A stretch of 62,909 bases of DNA from Isotricha intestinalis (GCA_023807065.1 JAJJLU010000373.1:1-62909), one strand, 5' to 3'; positions 10,432 through 21,749 are shown, numbered from the stretch's first letter. The notes: generated from the sequence alone by a model not told the origin. Numbers and translations are program-made.

Positions 10432-11529
10432 TTAATCTTTATTTTCAATATACTCTTCTTCTTCTTCTTCATATTCATTATTTTCTTCATCGTTATCAAT
10501 ATCATTATCACTATTATCATTTCCTTCATAATTCATTGCTAATAAAATATTATCTTTTAACGGTAAATTAGGGTCTAAAGGAAAAGGTTCAGTGTTAAGA
10601 AATTTTAAAAAGTTTATAATTTTTTCTTCTGTGATTTCATTATCATTATATCCAAATCTTTTAAAAAAATTTTTAATATAATTTCTTTCTTTTCCTGGTT
10701 CACAATCTAATGATAATAACACTTTCATTTTTAAAAATGTTTCACTTAATTTTTCATATTTTTCTTTTTCAGTTTGAATAAAATCAATTTTATTATTATT
10801 TTTTTCTTCTTTTGTATTTGATATTACAATTGGTAAATCACTCATTTTTGTTCTTTCTAAAAACTTTTTATAACCATTTGTTTTATTTTTTTCATCTTTT
10901 TCAATTGAAAAATGTCTTTCTCTATTTTTTAACATTTCTTTTTGATTATAAAAATTTTTAAAAAAAGTATCACTTAATTTAAAAGGAGTTTTTGTTTTTG
11001 AATTATCATTCATTAAGTATTCATTAATGATCTTTTTATTTGTATCATTTATATTATCATTTCCATTTCTTGTTAAATTTGTTTTATTAAATAAAATCTT
11101 TTTTGATTTTAATTTCATTTGGTCATAATTTAATGGTTTGATTTTGAATGTATTATATAAACTTAATTGTGGGTTTTCTTCTGTTGAAAAAACATTTTTA
11201 TTTGAGGATTCATTTAAATTATTTGTTATATTTTTATATTTAATTCTTAGAAAATCAAAATGTCTGTTTGAGAAAATTTTATTTTGTAATGGATTTTCTG
11301 AATTTTTTTCTAATGAAAAATCTGTTGCTAGAGGTTTTAAATCTTTTCTTAATATATTATTAAATCCAATTTTTATTTTTGTTAAATCTCTATTTGGAAT
11401 AATTTTATTTAAATTTATTACTATATTTTGATTTTCAGTATTTATATTTTTAAAATGTTTAGGGATTTTTAATAGTTTTAAAGCTCTTTTAACCTTCTTT
11501 CCAGAATCATTATTTTCATTATTTGACAT
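10432..11529 (-). CDS. uncharacterised Asn/Lys-rich protein with acidic tail
   Basis: The 365-residue protein starts at the ATG at 11529; the open frame extends a few codons further, but only from a TTG. I do not recognise a domain. Most of the chain is Asn/Lys-rich and probably disordered. A better-ordered patch around residues 265-330 contains EKYEKLSETFLKMKVLLSLD and NYIKNFFKRFGYNDNEIT. The last 30 residues are strongly acidic (runs of Glu and Asp). No signal peptide or membrane segment is seen. The intact 1.1 kb frame with gene-like codon use supports a real gene. It may be ciliate-specific. Confidence 0.75.
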   Translation of the reverse strand: MSNNENNDSGKKVKRALKLLKIPKHFKNINTENQNIVINLNKIIPNRDLTKIKIGFNNILRKDLKPLATDFSLEKNSENPLQNKIFSNRHFDFLRIKYKNITNNLNESSNKNVFSTEENPQLSLYNTFKIKPLNYDQMKLKSKKILFNKTNLTRNGNDNINDTNKKIINEYLMNDNSKTKTPFKLSDTFFKNFYNQKEMLKNRERHFSIEKDEKNKTNGYKKFLERTKMSDLPIVISNTKEEKNNNKIDFIQTEKEKYEKLSETFLKMKVLLSLDCEPGKERNYIKNFFKRFGYNDNEITEEKIINFLKFLNTEPFPLDPNLPLKDNILLAMNYEGNDNSDNDIDNDEENNEYEEEEEEYIENKD

Positions 11530-11880
11530 TAGGAAAATCAATAATTTAATTATTTAAAATAATAAAAAATAAAATATTTATCAATTCATATAATAATTTA
11601 AAGATTTATTTCATTTAAAATTCATAATAATTAATTTTAAATCATTTTTATCTTACTGATGATATGCTGGGAAGAGAAGTTAAATATGTTTTTTTTATTT
11701 AGATAAAATTCATGAAAAAAATATTCGTATTGATATTTTTTATTTCTATTTTTAAATATTTCACTTTTTTTCTGAGTTTTTCGTATTTTTAAAAATTTAT
11801 CTATTTTTTTAAGTTGTTTATAACTTTTAGTTTAAATGAAAATTTTTTTAACTTTGATTTAATATTCTCATTAGTCGGAA

Positions 11881-12120
11881 ATGGAAAGATTTATTGGAGA
11901 AAATAAACAACAAGGTTCATTAAAATCTAAAATTAATTCATATATTGCAAAAAGTTTTAACATATAAAAGAAGATTCATAAATAATTTAACAACGAATTA
12001 ATAGCAAAAAAACTTTAGAAGAGAAAGAAAACCAATTATATTAGGAAAAGTTCATAAATATTTTAAAATTATTTGAATTAACATTTTTATACTATAAATT
12101 ATCTAAAGATGTATATATCA
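11881..12120 (+). pseudogene. short gene relic upstream of WD-repeat gene
   Basis: From an ATG at 11881 a protein-like frame begins with MERFIGENKQQGSLKSKIN and continues through in-frame TAA codons to an A7 run near 12007. There the reading moves to another frame, giving a Leu/Glu/Lys-rich segment that passes one TAG (EKFINILKLFELTFLYYKL near 12100). The stops fall where Gln would read well, and loss of one A in the homopolymer would explain the shift. The product is unknown. The preceding part of the gap (11530-11880) shows nothing. A 5' exon of the next gene was considered, but no splice pair joins the frames. Confidence 0.5.
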
Positions 12121-12194
12121 AAAAATAAAAAAAAAAAAATAATCAATTAATAAACTCTTTAAATTCCAATTTTTTTTTATACAAAAAATAAAAA

Positions 12195-13112
12195 ATGCAA
12201 AAAACTTTATTTGATGAGGAAAAAACCTTGATATTAAAAGATCATAATTGTTTTATTCAACATGTAGAACTTTTAAAAAATGGTGATTTTATAACTTGTT
12301 CTGTTGATGGAAAAGCAATAATTTATGATGGAAAAGACAAAAAGTTAAAACTAATAATTAATGAAAATCAATCAATTATTAATTATATTAAACAATTAAA
12401 AGACGGTAATATTGTTGTTTCAGGAGATACTGTTTTAATTATTAAATTAGAAAATGATAATACTAATTATCAAATAATTCAAACAATTGATTTCTATGAA
12501 GAACAATCTGCAACAGTGGAATTAAATAATGAAAAATTAGTTTTTTCTTATCCATTTTCAATATATGAAAAAATAGATGGGAAATATATTTTTGTTGGGG
12601 GTGTTTCAAATATTTACAGTCATTCTTTATTACAAATTAAAGAAAATGAAATTGCCACTCTTTCCATAGAACAATTTTTAATAATTGATTTTATTACCTT
12701 TTCTATTAAAAAAGAATATGATTTTAAAGGGAGTTATTGTTTCGATTCAATAAAAAAAGTAAATGAAAAATTAATTGGTATTTGTGGAAAAAAGGAATTT
12801 GGAATTTGTTTATATAATATTGAGTCATATCAAAGACAATTATATATTCAACTGGATCCTTTATCTTATATTACAACATTTTTCGTAATAAACAATAATG
12901 AGTTATTAATTGCTGAATATTATGATAATTCAAATAATAAAAGAAGTGATATTTCACATTATTTATTCACAAATTCAGAAGAATTAATTTTAAAAAATAA
13001 AAAAGAAAAAGCTCACAATCATTATATTGATGCTTTTATTAAATTAAATGATGGAACAATTGTCACGAGTTCTTGGGATCTTACTAGTAAAGTTTGGACC
13101 CTTAATGAATGA
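12195..13112 (+). CDS. small WD-repeat protein
   Basis: The 305-residue protein reads as a chain of degenerate WD repeats. The first, around residues 15-48, has the pattern CFIQHVELLKNGDFITCSVDGKAIIYD. A second, around 55-85, has IIN...QLKDGNIVVSGD. The last ends DGTIVTSSWDLTSKVWTL, a typical final blade. Repeats between are weak, so a propeller of about seven blades is an inference. Such proteins are scaffolds for protein-protein contacts. This and the WD gene at 34809-36014 share the phrasing of their repeats and may be distant paralogues. The gene ends with TGA. Confidence 0.8.
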   Translation: MQKTLFDEEKTLILKDHNCFIQHVELLKNGDFITCSVDGKAIIYDGKDKKLKLIINENQSIINYIKQLKDGNIVVSGDTVLIIKLENDNTNYQIIQTIDFYEEQSATVELNNEKLVFSYPFSIYEKIDGKYIFVGGVSNIYSHSLLQIKENEIATLSIEQFLIIDFITFSIKKEYDFKGSYCFDSIKKVNEKLIGICGKKEFGICLYNIESYQRQLYIQLDPLSYITTFFVINNNELLIAEYYDNSNNKRSDISHYLFTNSEELILKNKKEKAHNHYIDAFIKLNDGTIVTSSWDLTSKVWTLNE

Positions 13113-13254
13113 AAGTTTTGTTCTTAAATTCAAATATATAGTAATTAACTATTTTAATATTAATCATTTTAAAAAGAATATAAATCATTTTTTTCTTGAG
13201 TTAATAATGAAATCACTTATTAATGAAATTTACTTTTATTTAACTTTTTAATTT

Positions 13255-13500
13255 ATGTTGAATGAGGAAAGAATATAAAGGATAATCTTAGAGTAATTAA
13301 AAGAAATTGCTCAAAATTAAGATATGATATTTATTTTTGAATTATTTTTTTAATTAATATAAAACAAAAAAATCAAAAATAAAAGAAATCCAAAGAGAAG
13401 AAGAAAAAAAATTATATTGGGATTTGAAAATATAGCTAATTAAAAGTATTTTAAATAATAATTGTAGAAATGAAAAAGTAAAAACATTCTTTTGAAGGAA
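13255..13500 (+). pseudogene. short coiled-coil-like gene relic
   Basis: An ATG at 13255 opens a helical, charged reading beginning MLNEERI that passes several TAA codons, with segments RIILE and LKEIAQN between them. Near 13370 the reading changes frame to a segment with IKEIQREEEKKLYWDLKI. The in-frame stops fall between residues where Gln would read naturally. The whole gap 13113-13565 contains nothing else. The product is unknown. Confidence 0.4.
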
Positions 13501-13565
13501 CATTCATAAAATATATAATTATAATATAAATTATGGAAGTTTGAAAAAATATTTAATTTTATAAT

Positions 13566-15718
13566 TTATTTGTTTTTTATCATTTCATTTAAATCTTTAT
13601 TTAATTGAATAATTTTTTTGACTTCTCTGTGAATGAACTTTAATTTATTATATAAAATTCCAAAAGGTTTAAAGTCAAAAGTTTCTCTTGATTTTGATAT
13701 TCCTTCTTCTAAATTTTTAAAAACTTTATCAAAATCATTTTTTTTATATTCTTCTGGTAATTGAGTTAACATTGTAATTAAACTATTAGCATACCATTCA
13801 GAAGGGATACTTTCATCGGAAATAAAACTTCCTTTTTTAAAAAATTTAATTAATTCTTTTAAAATATTAATTGTTCCATTAATTGAATCTTTTGAGAAAT
13901 CATTTATATTTAAGGCTTTATAATTATATAATAAATTTGATAAAAAATTTTGAATTTTAATTACATTATTTTCAACAATTTGTTCTTCTGTTGGATGTTT
14001 AATTTCTTCTTTTGTGAAAAATTTTGATTTTGTTAAATTGATTAAGCTTTCTAATTTTTTAATGGAAAAAATTCTAAAATGAATAGTAAAATTTGATAAA
14101 GGATTTTTTCTCATATCTTTTATTCTTATTTGTTGTTTTAAATTTGGTACAAATTCATCAGATTCATTTTTAGAAAATTTTCTTTCAAATTCTTTTGATT
14201 TTAATGTTTCAAAAAATATTTCAGATAATACAATTAATTGTTCTACATTTACACAAATTACAGGACAATAAAATAATTCATTTGGATTTTCTTCAAGAAA
14301 ATTATAAGGTATATATTCTTTATTTTTTATTATTTTTTCAATATATGTTGGTAATTTTACATTTACTAAATTTTCTGTGAATTTAAAAAAAGTCGGCATT
14401 ATATTTAATAAAAAATACCAATTAAAAGGTGTATATTCCATATTATTATTTTTATTTGAAAAAAATTGTAATGATGCCATTTGTTTAATTATTATCATTA
14501 CTTTTTTAATATTGTTTTTTACATTTTTTGATATTTTCATTGAATAAATATTTCCTTCTAATTCAGGATTTAAAAATATTTTATCAAATAAAATATCAAA
14601 GAAAAATTTATTTATTAAAGCATTAACTTCTAATTTTGAATTAAAATTAGGATTTTTTTCTTTATAACAAATTTCAATTAATTTACAAACACATTTAATA
14701 GAATAAGGAATTATATCAATATATTTTATAAAATTGTCAAATATTAAATTAATAATTTTTTTAATTAGCATAAAGCTTAATTCATATTGATCTAATAATT
14801 TTTCTGAATCATTTTCAGCAAATAATTCATTGATAAAATTTTGAGTTGAAAAAATATCATCATCATTTCCTTCATAACAATTTAATTGCTTTAAACAATA
14901 ATTTTTCATAATTTCATTATTTTGAAATTTATCCATATTTTTATTTAACTCTTTTTGTCTTAAAGCAATAATATATTTCCCATAAAAAATATTTCTTTCT
15001 TCTTTTCTTTGTTGAATATCTTCTTCACTTAAATTTTCTATTTTTTCTATTTTTATATCTTCTTTAAGTGATTCTATATCAAAAAGAAACAAAAAATCAG
15101 AATATTTTTCCATTTCTTTTATAACATCAATTAAAATATTTGAAAAATAATCTTTAATATCATTTCTTAAAGTTAATTCTGATAAGAAATAAAATAATTT
15201 TGAATTTTCATTTAGAAATTCTTTTTCTAATTTAATACTATCATTTATATTATTTAGAATAGGAATTTCTTTATTTAATAATGCCCAAATTAAAGATAAA
15301 ATTTCATTTTCTAAAGAATCTATTTCTAAAATATTTGTGTAGAAATAATTCATTATGAAAGGAGATAAAATTTTAATTTGAAATAAATCTGCCTTTTCAA
15401 TTAAAAATAAAAGATAATTTTGTTTTGAATGAAAAATTTCAAGTAAATCAAAATAAGAATTATGGGCTAATTGAAATTTTCTTATTAATTTAGGTATTTG
15501 TAATTTTTCATTATTTAAAGTTGACTTTATCATTTCTACTTGTGTTTTTTTTTGTTCATATAATATTTTACACTCTGATTCTATTTTTTCAATAATTTCT
15601 TCTTTTTTCTTAAAAACTATATTTTTAATTTCTTTTATTTACATAATTTTTTCATTGTTGATTCTTTATTTATCATATCTTGTAAATTTTTTAATCTTTC
15701 AAAAGAAGCTTCTGACAT
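13566..15718 (-). CDS. RasGAP-like domain protein, two exons
   Basis: The gene has a short first exon (15643-15718, ATG at 15718) and a main exon (13566-15616), joined by a 26-base GT-AG intron. Splicing keeps the frame and gives about 708 residues. The N-terminus is a coiled coil. The central part (around spliced residues 280-360) resembles the RasGAP fold: PYSIKCVCKLIEICYKEK followed by VNALINKFFFDILFDKIFLNPEL. This matches the family pattern of a helix with a Pro-Tyr start followed by a conserved F-F-x-x-x-F-x-x-x-x-F-x-N-P block. RasGAP proteins stimulate GTP hydrolysis by small GTPases. The arginine finger could not be placed, so activity is uncertain. The C-terminus is helical. Confidence 0.7.
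15617..15642 (-). other. 26-base intron, GT-AG
   Basis: On the minus strand the segment begins GTAAAT and ends ATATAG. It interrupts the first exon with a phase-1 junction; removing it links the ATG at 15718 in frame with the long downstream frame. Without removal the reading meets a TAA inside the segment. This is the only intron for which I could find frame support. Confidence 0.75.
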
Positions 15719-16113
15719 GAAAAATTAAAAATAAAAAAATATAAAAAACTTTTGAATTCATTTATATAAAATTTTTAATTAATTCAAATATCAATTAAGA
15801 AGGTTTCAAATTTATTAATTTAATTTTCCATATTTTTGAAAAAAAATTTTTTTGAAGATAAAACATAAAATAATGTTTCTTCTTTTTCGAATTCTTTTGT
15901 GTGATAAAAATTTTTACAAATCTATTTATCAAGATTTTAATTAATTTTTTAATTGTTTATATAGGGAAAAACATTTATTTTTTTTCAAAAATGTTATTAA
16001 TTTTTTTTCTTTTATTCATTATTTTTTTCAAATCTAAAAATTAAAAACATTTTATGAGAAATATATTTAATTATTATAAAAATACTTTTTTTTAATAAAT
16101 TTGTTTATACAAT
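15719..16113. other. divergent intergenic region
   Basis: About 395 bases between the minus-strand RasGAP-like gene and the plus-strand Myb-like gene. It is almost pure A/T with runs of A and T and must hold the promoters of both genes. No reading frame, repeat or recognisable motif was seen. Confidence 0.5.
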
Positions 16114-16857
16114 ATGTCAACAGAAAATCCAAATCATATAAAAAAAAAATTATTTACTAATATTCCTTGTCATTTGAAAAAAAAGAGAAACAGGAAAAAA
16201 GGATTAATTTGGACAATTGAAGAAGAATATTTACTCTTTGAAAGTCATTTAATTTTAGGAAATAAATGGAAAGAATATTCATCAATTATTCATTCAAAGT
16301 TACTTATATTATATAATATTTTTAGAAGTCCTAAAGAATTAAAAAATCATTTCCATACTTGTATAATAAAAACTGTGAGAAGAATTATTACCAAAAAATT
16401 TGATAACAATTTAAAAGATATTATAAGAAGTTTTTATGGTTTTAATTATCTTAAAGATATGTTACATAGATATCCTAATTTAGATGGTGAAAGCTCAAAT
16501 TATAATTTAAAAAAATTAAATCGAAAAAATTATAAATTTAACCCTAAATTACTTATTAGAAATAAGCAATTATCTTTTGAAATTATTTCTTTATATTGTA
16601 GACAATTAACTAATTATCTTTTGAAAAAAGAAGGAATTAAAAATTTTTTAATTTTTATTAATTATGAAAAAGAATTTAACACAAATTTTCTTCCTTGGTT
16701 ATTTTCAATAATAATTAAATCTAAATTAGTTAGTAATTTAAAAAAATTATTAGATGATAACAATATTAAAATAAATGAAATTGAATCAATTAAAGAATTT
16801 TTAGAAGATAATTCTTATTTTATATATTTTAATGAAATATTTTTTAAAGATTGTTAA
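16114..16857 (+). CDS. Myb/SANT-like DNA-binding protein
   Basis: The 247-residue protein has a basic N-terminus (KKKRNRKKG) leading into a single SANT/Myb-type helix-turn-helix at about residues 30-95: LIWTIEEEYLLFESHLILGN, then KWKEYSSII and SPKELKNHF. The family pattern of spaced Trp residues and the KNHF/KNRF recognition helix end is present, with the later Trp positions partly replaced. Such proteins are nuclear DNA-binding factors. The C-terminal half is helical and hydrophobic without a recognised domain. The target sequence is unknown. Confidence 0.75.
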   Translation: MSTENPNHIKKKLFTNIPCHLKKKRNRKKGLIWTIEEEYLLFESHLILGNKWKEYSSIIHSKLLILYNIFRSPKELKNHFHTCIIKTVRRIITKKFDNNLKDIIRSFYGFNYLKDMLHRYPNLDGESSNYNLKKLNRKNYKFNPKLLIRNKQLSFEIISLYCRQLTNYLLKKEGIKNFLIFINYEKEFNTNFLPWLFSIIIKSKLVSNLKKLLDDNNIKINEIESIKEFLEDNSYFIYFNEIFFKDC

Positions 16858-17133
16858 ATTATTTACTGAAAATATTTTTTAATTACTTTATTGAATAATT
16901 ATATCATTAAAATAAAAAAATAATATATTGATTTTAATACAATAAAATTTAATAAATAATGTGTATATCTAAAATGTTATATGTAAATGATGTGAAAAAT
17001 AAAAGAGTTAACCATAAAATTTATTTTTAAATTCCTTATAAATAAAGAACTTTTATAATATAGATTTAACTATAAATAAAGCCATAAAAAACCCCTAAAA
17101 AAAAATTAAAAAACAAAAAAATAAAAAATAAAA

Positions 17134-18300
17134 ATGGAACCATCAAAAGACTCTGAAATTCCAATAAAACAAGAAGAAATAACTCCAATAAAAGAAGAAG
17201 ACTTGGATCCAAACCGTCCTATAACATTACCAAACACTGAAAAAATGGAATACAGATATTTAGGAGGAAGTGGACTTCGTGTATCAGTTCTCGGTTACGG
17301 AAATTGGGCAAACAATGATAAAGAATCTTTAACATTTGATTCAATAAAATTAGCATTAGAAAATGGAATAAATTTCTTTGATACTGCAGAAGTTTATGGT
17401 TATGGAAAAGGAGAAATTTCAATTGGAAATGCATTAAAAAAGTTAAATGTTCCTAGAGAAAAAATTGTTATTTCTACTAAAATATATAAAAGCGGAGAAG
17501 ATCCTAATGATACTTTTTTAAGTAGAAAACATATTATTGAAGGTGTTAGGAATAGTTTAAAAAAATTAAATGTTGATTACATTGATATATTATATTGCCA
17601 TAGATATGATATGAGAACTCCACTTGAAGAAACCTGTAGAACTTTAAATTCTTTAATTAAAAAAGGAAAAATCTTTTATTGGGGAACTTCTAATTGGAGT
17701 GCAAGTCAAATAATGGAAGCTTATAAAATATGTGAAAAATATAATTTAGAAAAACCAATTTCTGAACAATGTCAATATTCAATGTTAAAAAGAAGAAAAA
17801 TAGAAAATGAATATAGAGATTTATTTAGTAAATATAAAATGGGAACAACTACTTTTTCTCCTTTATATTCTGGAGTTTTAAGTGGAAAATATTTAAAGGA
17901 AATTCCAAGAGATTCTAGATATTTAACTAATAGAGAAGCAACTCCTGTTTTAAAAGTTTATTTTGATAATAAACATTCATGGGATATTAAAATTAATAAA
18001 ATTATTAATTTAACTAAAAATTTGGATTGTTCCTTAGCTCAATTAGCAATTGCTTGGGTTATTGCTAATAAAGATGTTTCTACTTGTATTTTAGGTGCTA
18101 CTAAAGTTTCTCAATTAGAAGAAAATTTGAAAGCTTTGGAAGTTTATAAAAAATTGGATAAAGATATTTTACTTGAAATTGAAAAAATTTTAGATAATAC
18201 TCCAAGAGGAGAAATTGATTATAGAGATTGGAAGGAATTACCTAGTAGAAGAAATATTAATTTAGGAGTTGATTATGTTAAGAATTTACCTTTTAATTAG
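17134..18300 (+). CDS. aldo/keto reductase, Kv-beta-like
   Basis: The 388-residue protein is an NADPH-dependent aldo/keto reductase. After a 40-residue acidic N-terminal extension, the TIM barrel starts MEYRYLGGSGLRVSVLGYG. The catalytic tetrad is intact: Asp83 and Tyr88 in FFDTAEVYG, Lys116 in STKIY, and His156 in YCHRYD. The cofactor site near the C-terminus reads STCILGATKVSQLEENL. The pattern and the GTSNWSASQI segment are closest to the AKR6 group (potassium channel beta subunits and their microbial relatives). The substrate is unknown. No membrane segment is present. It ends with TAG and is preceded by an A-rich leader. Confidence 0.93.
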   Translation: MEPSKDSEIPIKQEEITPIKEEDLDPNRPITLPNTEKMEYRYLGGSGLRVSVLGYGNWANNDKESLTFDSIKLALENGINFFDTAEVYGYGKGEISIGNALKKLNVPREKIVISTKIYKSGEDPNDTFLSRKHIIEGVRNSLKKLNVDYIDILYCHRYDMRTPLEETCRTLNSLIKKGKIFYWGTSNWSASQIMEAYKICEKYNLEKPISEQCQYSMLKRRKIENEYRDLFSKYKMGTTTFSPLYSGVLSGKYLKEIPRDSRYLTNREATPVLKVYFDNKHSWDIKINKIINLTKNLDCSLAQLAIAWVIANKDVSTCILGATKVSQLEENLKALEVYKKLDKDILLEIEKILDNTPRGEIDYRDWKELPSRRNINLGVDYVKNLPFN

Positions 18301-18495
18301 AATTTTTAAAGGTTTATTAATTGAATTTATTTTTTTTGATATTTAAAAAATTTCTTTTTTTAACATATTTTTTTATATCTGTTTCTGAAAATAAATCATA
18401 ATATTTAACAAAAAATAAGGAATAATTAATTAAAAATAAAACTGAATATTAATAATAAAATATTATATTAAAAATAAAAAAATAACAAATTAAAG

Positions 18496-20487
18496 ATGAA
18501 AAAGAAACAAGATAAAAAACCAGCTAAAAAGCCTCAAGCAAAGAAAGAACCAGAGAAAAAAACAGTTCCAAAACAACCAATAATAAAACCAGAAGAAGAA
18601 GAAAAAGAACATCCAGGAGATATACATGAAGAAAAGAAAGAAGAAGAGAAAGAGGAAGAGAAAGAAGAAGAAAATAAACAACCTGAAAAAATAGAAAATA
18701 TAATTGAATTAAATGAAGCCCAAAAATTTTTAGAAAAAATGAAAGAGAATTATGATATTAATGTTACAAATAATGCAGGAAAAGCATTAGAAGGAATAAT
18801 GAAAGGCATAAAAGAAGATTATAATAAAAATAAAATTCCATTTGGTCAAAATCAAAAAAATATAGAAAAAATATTGGAAAACAAAGAAAATAAAGTTGAT
18901 CATCATATTAATAATGAAGAAAAATATATAATAAGTAAAAGAAATTTAAAAAAATTACGTGAATTAAAAATAGAAAAAGAAAATTTAGAAAAAAAAATTC
19001 AGAAATTAGAAATTAGAAAGAAAACTCTTGAAGAAGAAGGAAAAATGAATTTAAAAGAAGTTGATAGAAATATTCAAATAAAAGAATTAAGAGACATAAA
19101 AGAAAATTTATATGATAATAAATCAAAATTATCTCATATTGAATATTCTATTAAAGATATTTTAGCAGAAGAAAATAATTTAACAAGAGATGAAAAAATA
19201 AAAGATTTTTTAAATAATTTTAAAAGAGATCAAGAAATTACAGAAATAAAATCAAAAGATTATTTCAAGAAATATAAAGAAAAAAATGATAAAATAAAAC
19301 AAAAAGAAAAGCAAATGATAAAATTAGAAGAAAAAGAAAAATTAAAATTATTAGAAAAAGAAAAAAAACAATTAGAATTAATACATGATAAAGCAAAAGA
19401 AAGGCAACAAAAAGAAAAAGAAAAAAGAGAAAAGATAAAGAAATTTGCAGAAGAAAAAGAAAAAGAAACTCAAGAAAAATTAAAACAATTACATGAAGAA
19501 AAGAAATTTGAAGAGAGATCAAATATGAAAGAAAAAGATTATTTATATAATCAATTTGAAGCTAAATATCAAAAAAATAAAGAAATGGAAATTAATGGAG
19601 TTTTAAGTGAAAGAAAGAAAAAATATGCTGAATCAACACTTTCTCATAAAGATTTAAGAGAGTTTACAAGAAATTATGATAAAGATATTCATGAACAAAA
19701 AAAAAAACATGAAGAAGATAAACAACAATTAATTTCAGAGTGGAAAACTAGAAATAGACAAATTTCAAAATATAAAACTACTTTATTTCAGTCTTATGAT
19801 GAAGAAAAAAGAAAATTACAACAAATTGAAGAAGAAAAAATGTTAAAAAGGAAACAATCATATGAGAAAAAAATATGGTATTCAAAAGAAAAAATTATAA
19901 GACCTGAAGAATCGGAAAAATTAAGAAAAATAAGAGAAGATAATATAAAAAAAATAACAGAAATACCTAAATTTAAAGATACATTAGTTAAACATAAAAA
20001 AGGAGTTTTATTTAAAAAAAGAGATCCTAATAAACCTCCTAAATATAATTGGGAATTAAAATTATCAGAAATTGATGTTAATAATCCTTTAGGAACTTCA
20101 GTTGATATTCAAAAAGCAATTAATAAAAAACCTAAAAAATTTTATACTATTGAAAATAAAAATATTAATAAACCTGAAAAAAAAATTAATTATTTAGAAG
20201 AATTTATTAAAGAAAGAGCTGAAACTGAAGAAAATTATGATGGAGAAGAAATGATTAAAAAATGGGATAAAATTGTAAATAATAAAAAAAATCCTGTTCA
20301 AGTTAATTTAGATAATGTTCAAACTAAAGCTGATTTATTAGAAAGAAAAGCCATTGAAAATGAAAATATACTAAGAATTAATGGAGGAATTGAAAAAAAT
20401 CCTGATTTAAGTAAAAAAGTTTCAAATTATTTGATTGATTCTATTCATGCTAAATTAAGTATGATTGATAATTTAGGAAAGAAATAA
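18496..20487 (+). CDS. large charged coiled-coil protein
   Basis: The 663-residue protein starts with a Lys/Pro/Glu-rich disordered region (residues 1-65), then a long predicted coiled coil from about 135 to 480 dominated by Lys, Glu and Gln with regular hydrophobic spacing. A more conserved-looking C-terminal region (about 505-663) includes KYNWELKLSEIDVNNPLGT, YLEEFIKERAE and ILRINGGIEKNPDLSKK. This mix suggests a structural, possibly ciliary or basal-body protein, but that is inference; I do not recognise the family. No signal peptide or membrane segment is seen. Confidence 0.8.
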   Translation: MKKKQDKKPAKKPQAKKEPEKKTVPKQPIIKPEEEEKEHPGDIHEEKKEEEKEEEKEEENKQPEKIENIIELNEAQKFLEKMKENYDINVTNNAGKALEGIMKGIKEDYNKNKIPFGQNQKNIEKILENKENKVDHHINNEEKYIISKRNLKKLRELKIEKENLEKKIQKLEIRKKTLEEEGKMNLKEVDRNIQIKELRDIKENLYDNKSKLSHIEYSIKDILAEENNLTRDEKIKDFLNNFKRDQEITEIKSKDYFKKYKEKNDKIKQKEKQMIKLEEKEKLKLLEKEKKQLELIHDKAKERQQKEKEKREKIKKFAEEKEKETQEKLKQLHEEKKFEERSNMKEKDYLYNQFEAKYQKNKEMEINGVLSERKKKYAESTLSHKDLREFTRNYDKDIHEQKKKHEEDKQQLISEWKTRNRQISKYKTTLFQSYDEEKRKLQQIEEEKMLKRKQSYEKKIWYSKEKIIRPEESEKLRKIREDNIKKITEIPKFKDTLVKHKKGVLFKKRDPNKPPKYNWELKLSEIDVNNPLGTSVDIQKAINKKPKKFYTIENKNINKPEKKINYLEEFIKERAETEENYDGEEMIKKWDKIVNNKKNPVQVNLDNVQTKADLLERKAIENENILRINGGIEKNPDLSKKVSNYLIDSIHAKLSMIDNLGKK

Positions 20488-20639
20488 ATAATTATATGTA
20501 TTAATTATGATATTAAATTGTTATATAAAATTTATGAAATATTTGAATAAAATTACTATTAATAAAGTGTGTTTTTGAAAAAAATTTGATAAAAATAAAT
20601 TATAAACTAACAACTATAACAATAAATCAATTTAATAAA

Positions 20640-21400
20640 AAATAAGAATCTTATAAAATATTAAAAATTAATATTAGCCAAAGAATATTGAAAAATAATT
20701 TTTTTTATCATTTTATTGGTAAATTTCTAGATTTACTTAATTTCATTTTCAAAATAAGATTGAATATTTTTCTGGATTTTTTGCCATTTTGATTATTTGA
20801 AGACATTTTCATTAGCATTTAATTTCATTGAATTATTCATTTTCAAGATTAAATCTTCCAATAAATCTTGAATGATATCTTTAAAAGCATACTTTTTCAT
20901 TATTTTTGTTTCATATATTTTAACATTAAAAAATAAGAAAAAGGACTTTTTGGCTTTATAACTTCATAAAAAATCCTATTTAAAAAGAAATTTTTTCTTT
21001 TTTTATTTCTTCATTCATTATATTTTCACATATTATATTCTATTTTTATTAGATATGTTAGACTTGGAAATTTTATTTTCTTGATTTTTATTTTTACATT
21101 ATTGAATATATTTTTGAAATAAACTCAAAAGAATTACACAATTAAAATTCTTTAATTTTTCCATAAAGTATTGTTTTCTTTTTCAAAATCCTTGTTTTAA
21201 TCTTCATTTAAAATTATTCTATAACTCAAGTTCTACATTGTTGTATTCATTAAATGAATAATGCTTTTAATTTATTTTTTTCTTTTTCTTATTATATTTC
21301 GTCCCTTTCTTTTATGAATTAGTTAAGGTTCAAATAAAGTAATTTTTTGGTCTTTGTAGCCTTCATTTTTGTTTTAATTGTTTTTTTTATGGAATTTATT
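20640..21400 (-). pseudogene. decayed helical protein gene
   Basis: The minus strand of this 1.26 kb gap reads as protein in several linked frames. Around 20895-20690 one frame gives KYAFKDIIQDLLEDLILKMN and SKWQKIQKNIQSYFENEIK, interrupted only by TAA/TAG. Further upstream (about 21230-21040) another frame gives YFMEKLKNFNCVILLSLFQK. The start region near 21360 has FIKERDEI. In-frame TAA/TAG sit at Gln-like positions, and two TGA near 21200 could be former Trp or Arg codons. At least two frame changes are needed. The SKWQKIQKNIQSYF part resembles an IQ-type helix, but the family is not recognised. Confidence 0.6.
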
Positions 21401-21749
21401 TTATTTTTTTTGATGTGGTTCATTAAATAAAAACATTTATTTTTAATTGAAAAAATCATTGAATTATTAAAAAAATTTTATTGATAATACCCAAAAGTAA
21501 TTCAAAATTAATCATCTATTTTTTTAAATATATTTTAATAATCTAAAAGAAAAAAAATTTTGGCAAATATTAGCAATAAATTTTTAGTATAAAGAAGAAT
21601 CATAGAATAAAATATTACTGTAAATTCTACTAACTAAAATTTTTATAATAAAAATTTTATAGAAAATATATAAATTAAATCATAAACTAATACTTCCTTT
21701 ATAAAATATTTGATTTCTAATATAACAAATAATAAATTAAATTTTAAAA

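Noticed and set aside
13048..13251. 67-codon plus-strand frame overlapping the end of the WD-repeat gene
   Set aside because: It is an alternative frame over the last blade plus A/T-rich 3' sequence, with no gene-like composition.
18490..18681. Minus-strand Phe-rich 63-codon frame
   Set aside because: It is the complement of the Lys/Pro/Glu-rich start of the coiled-coil gene.
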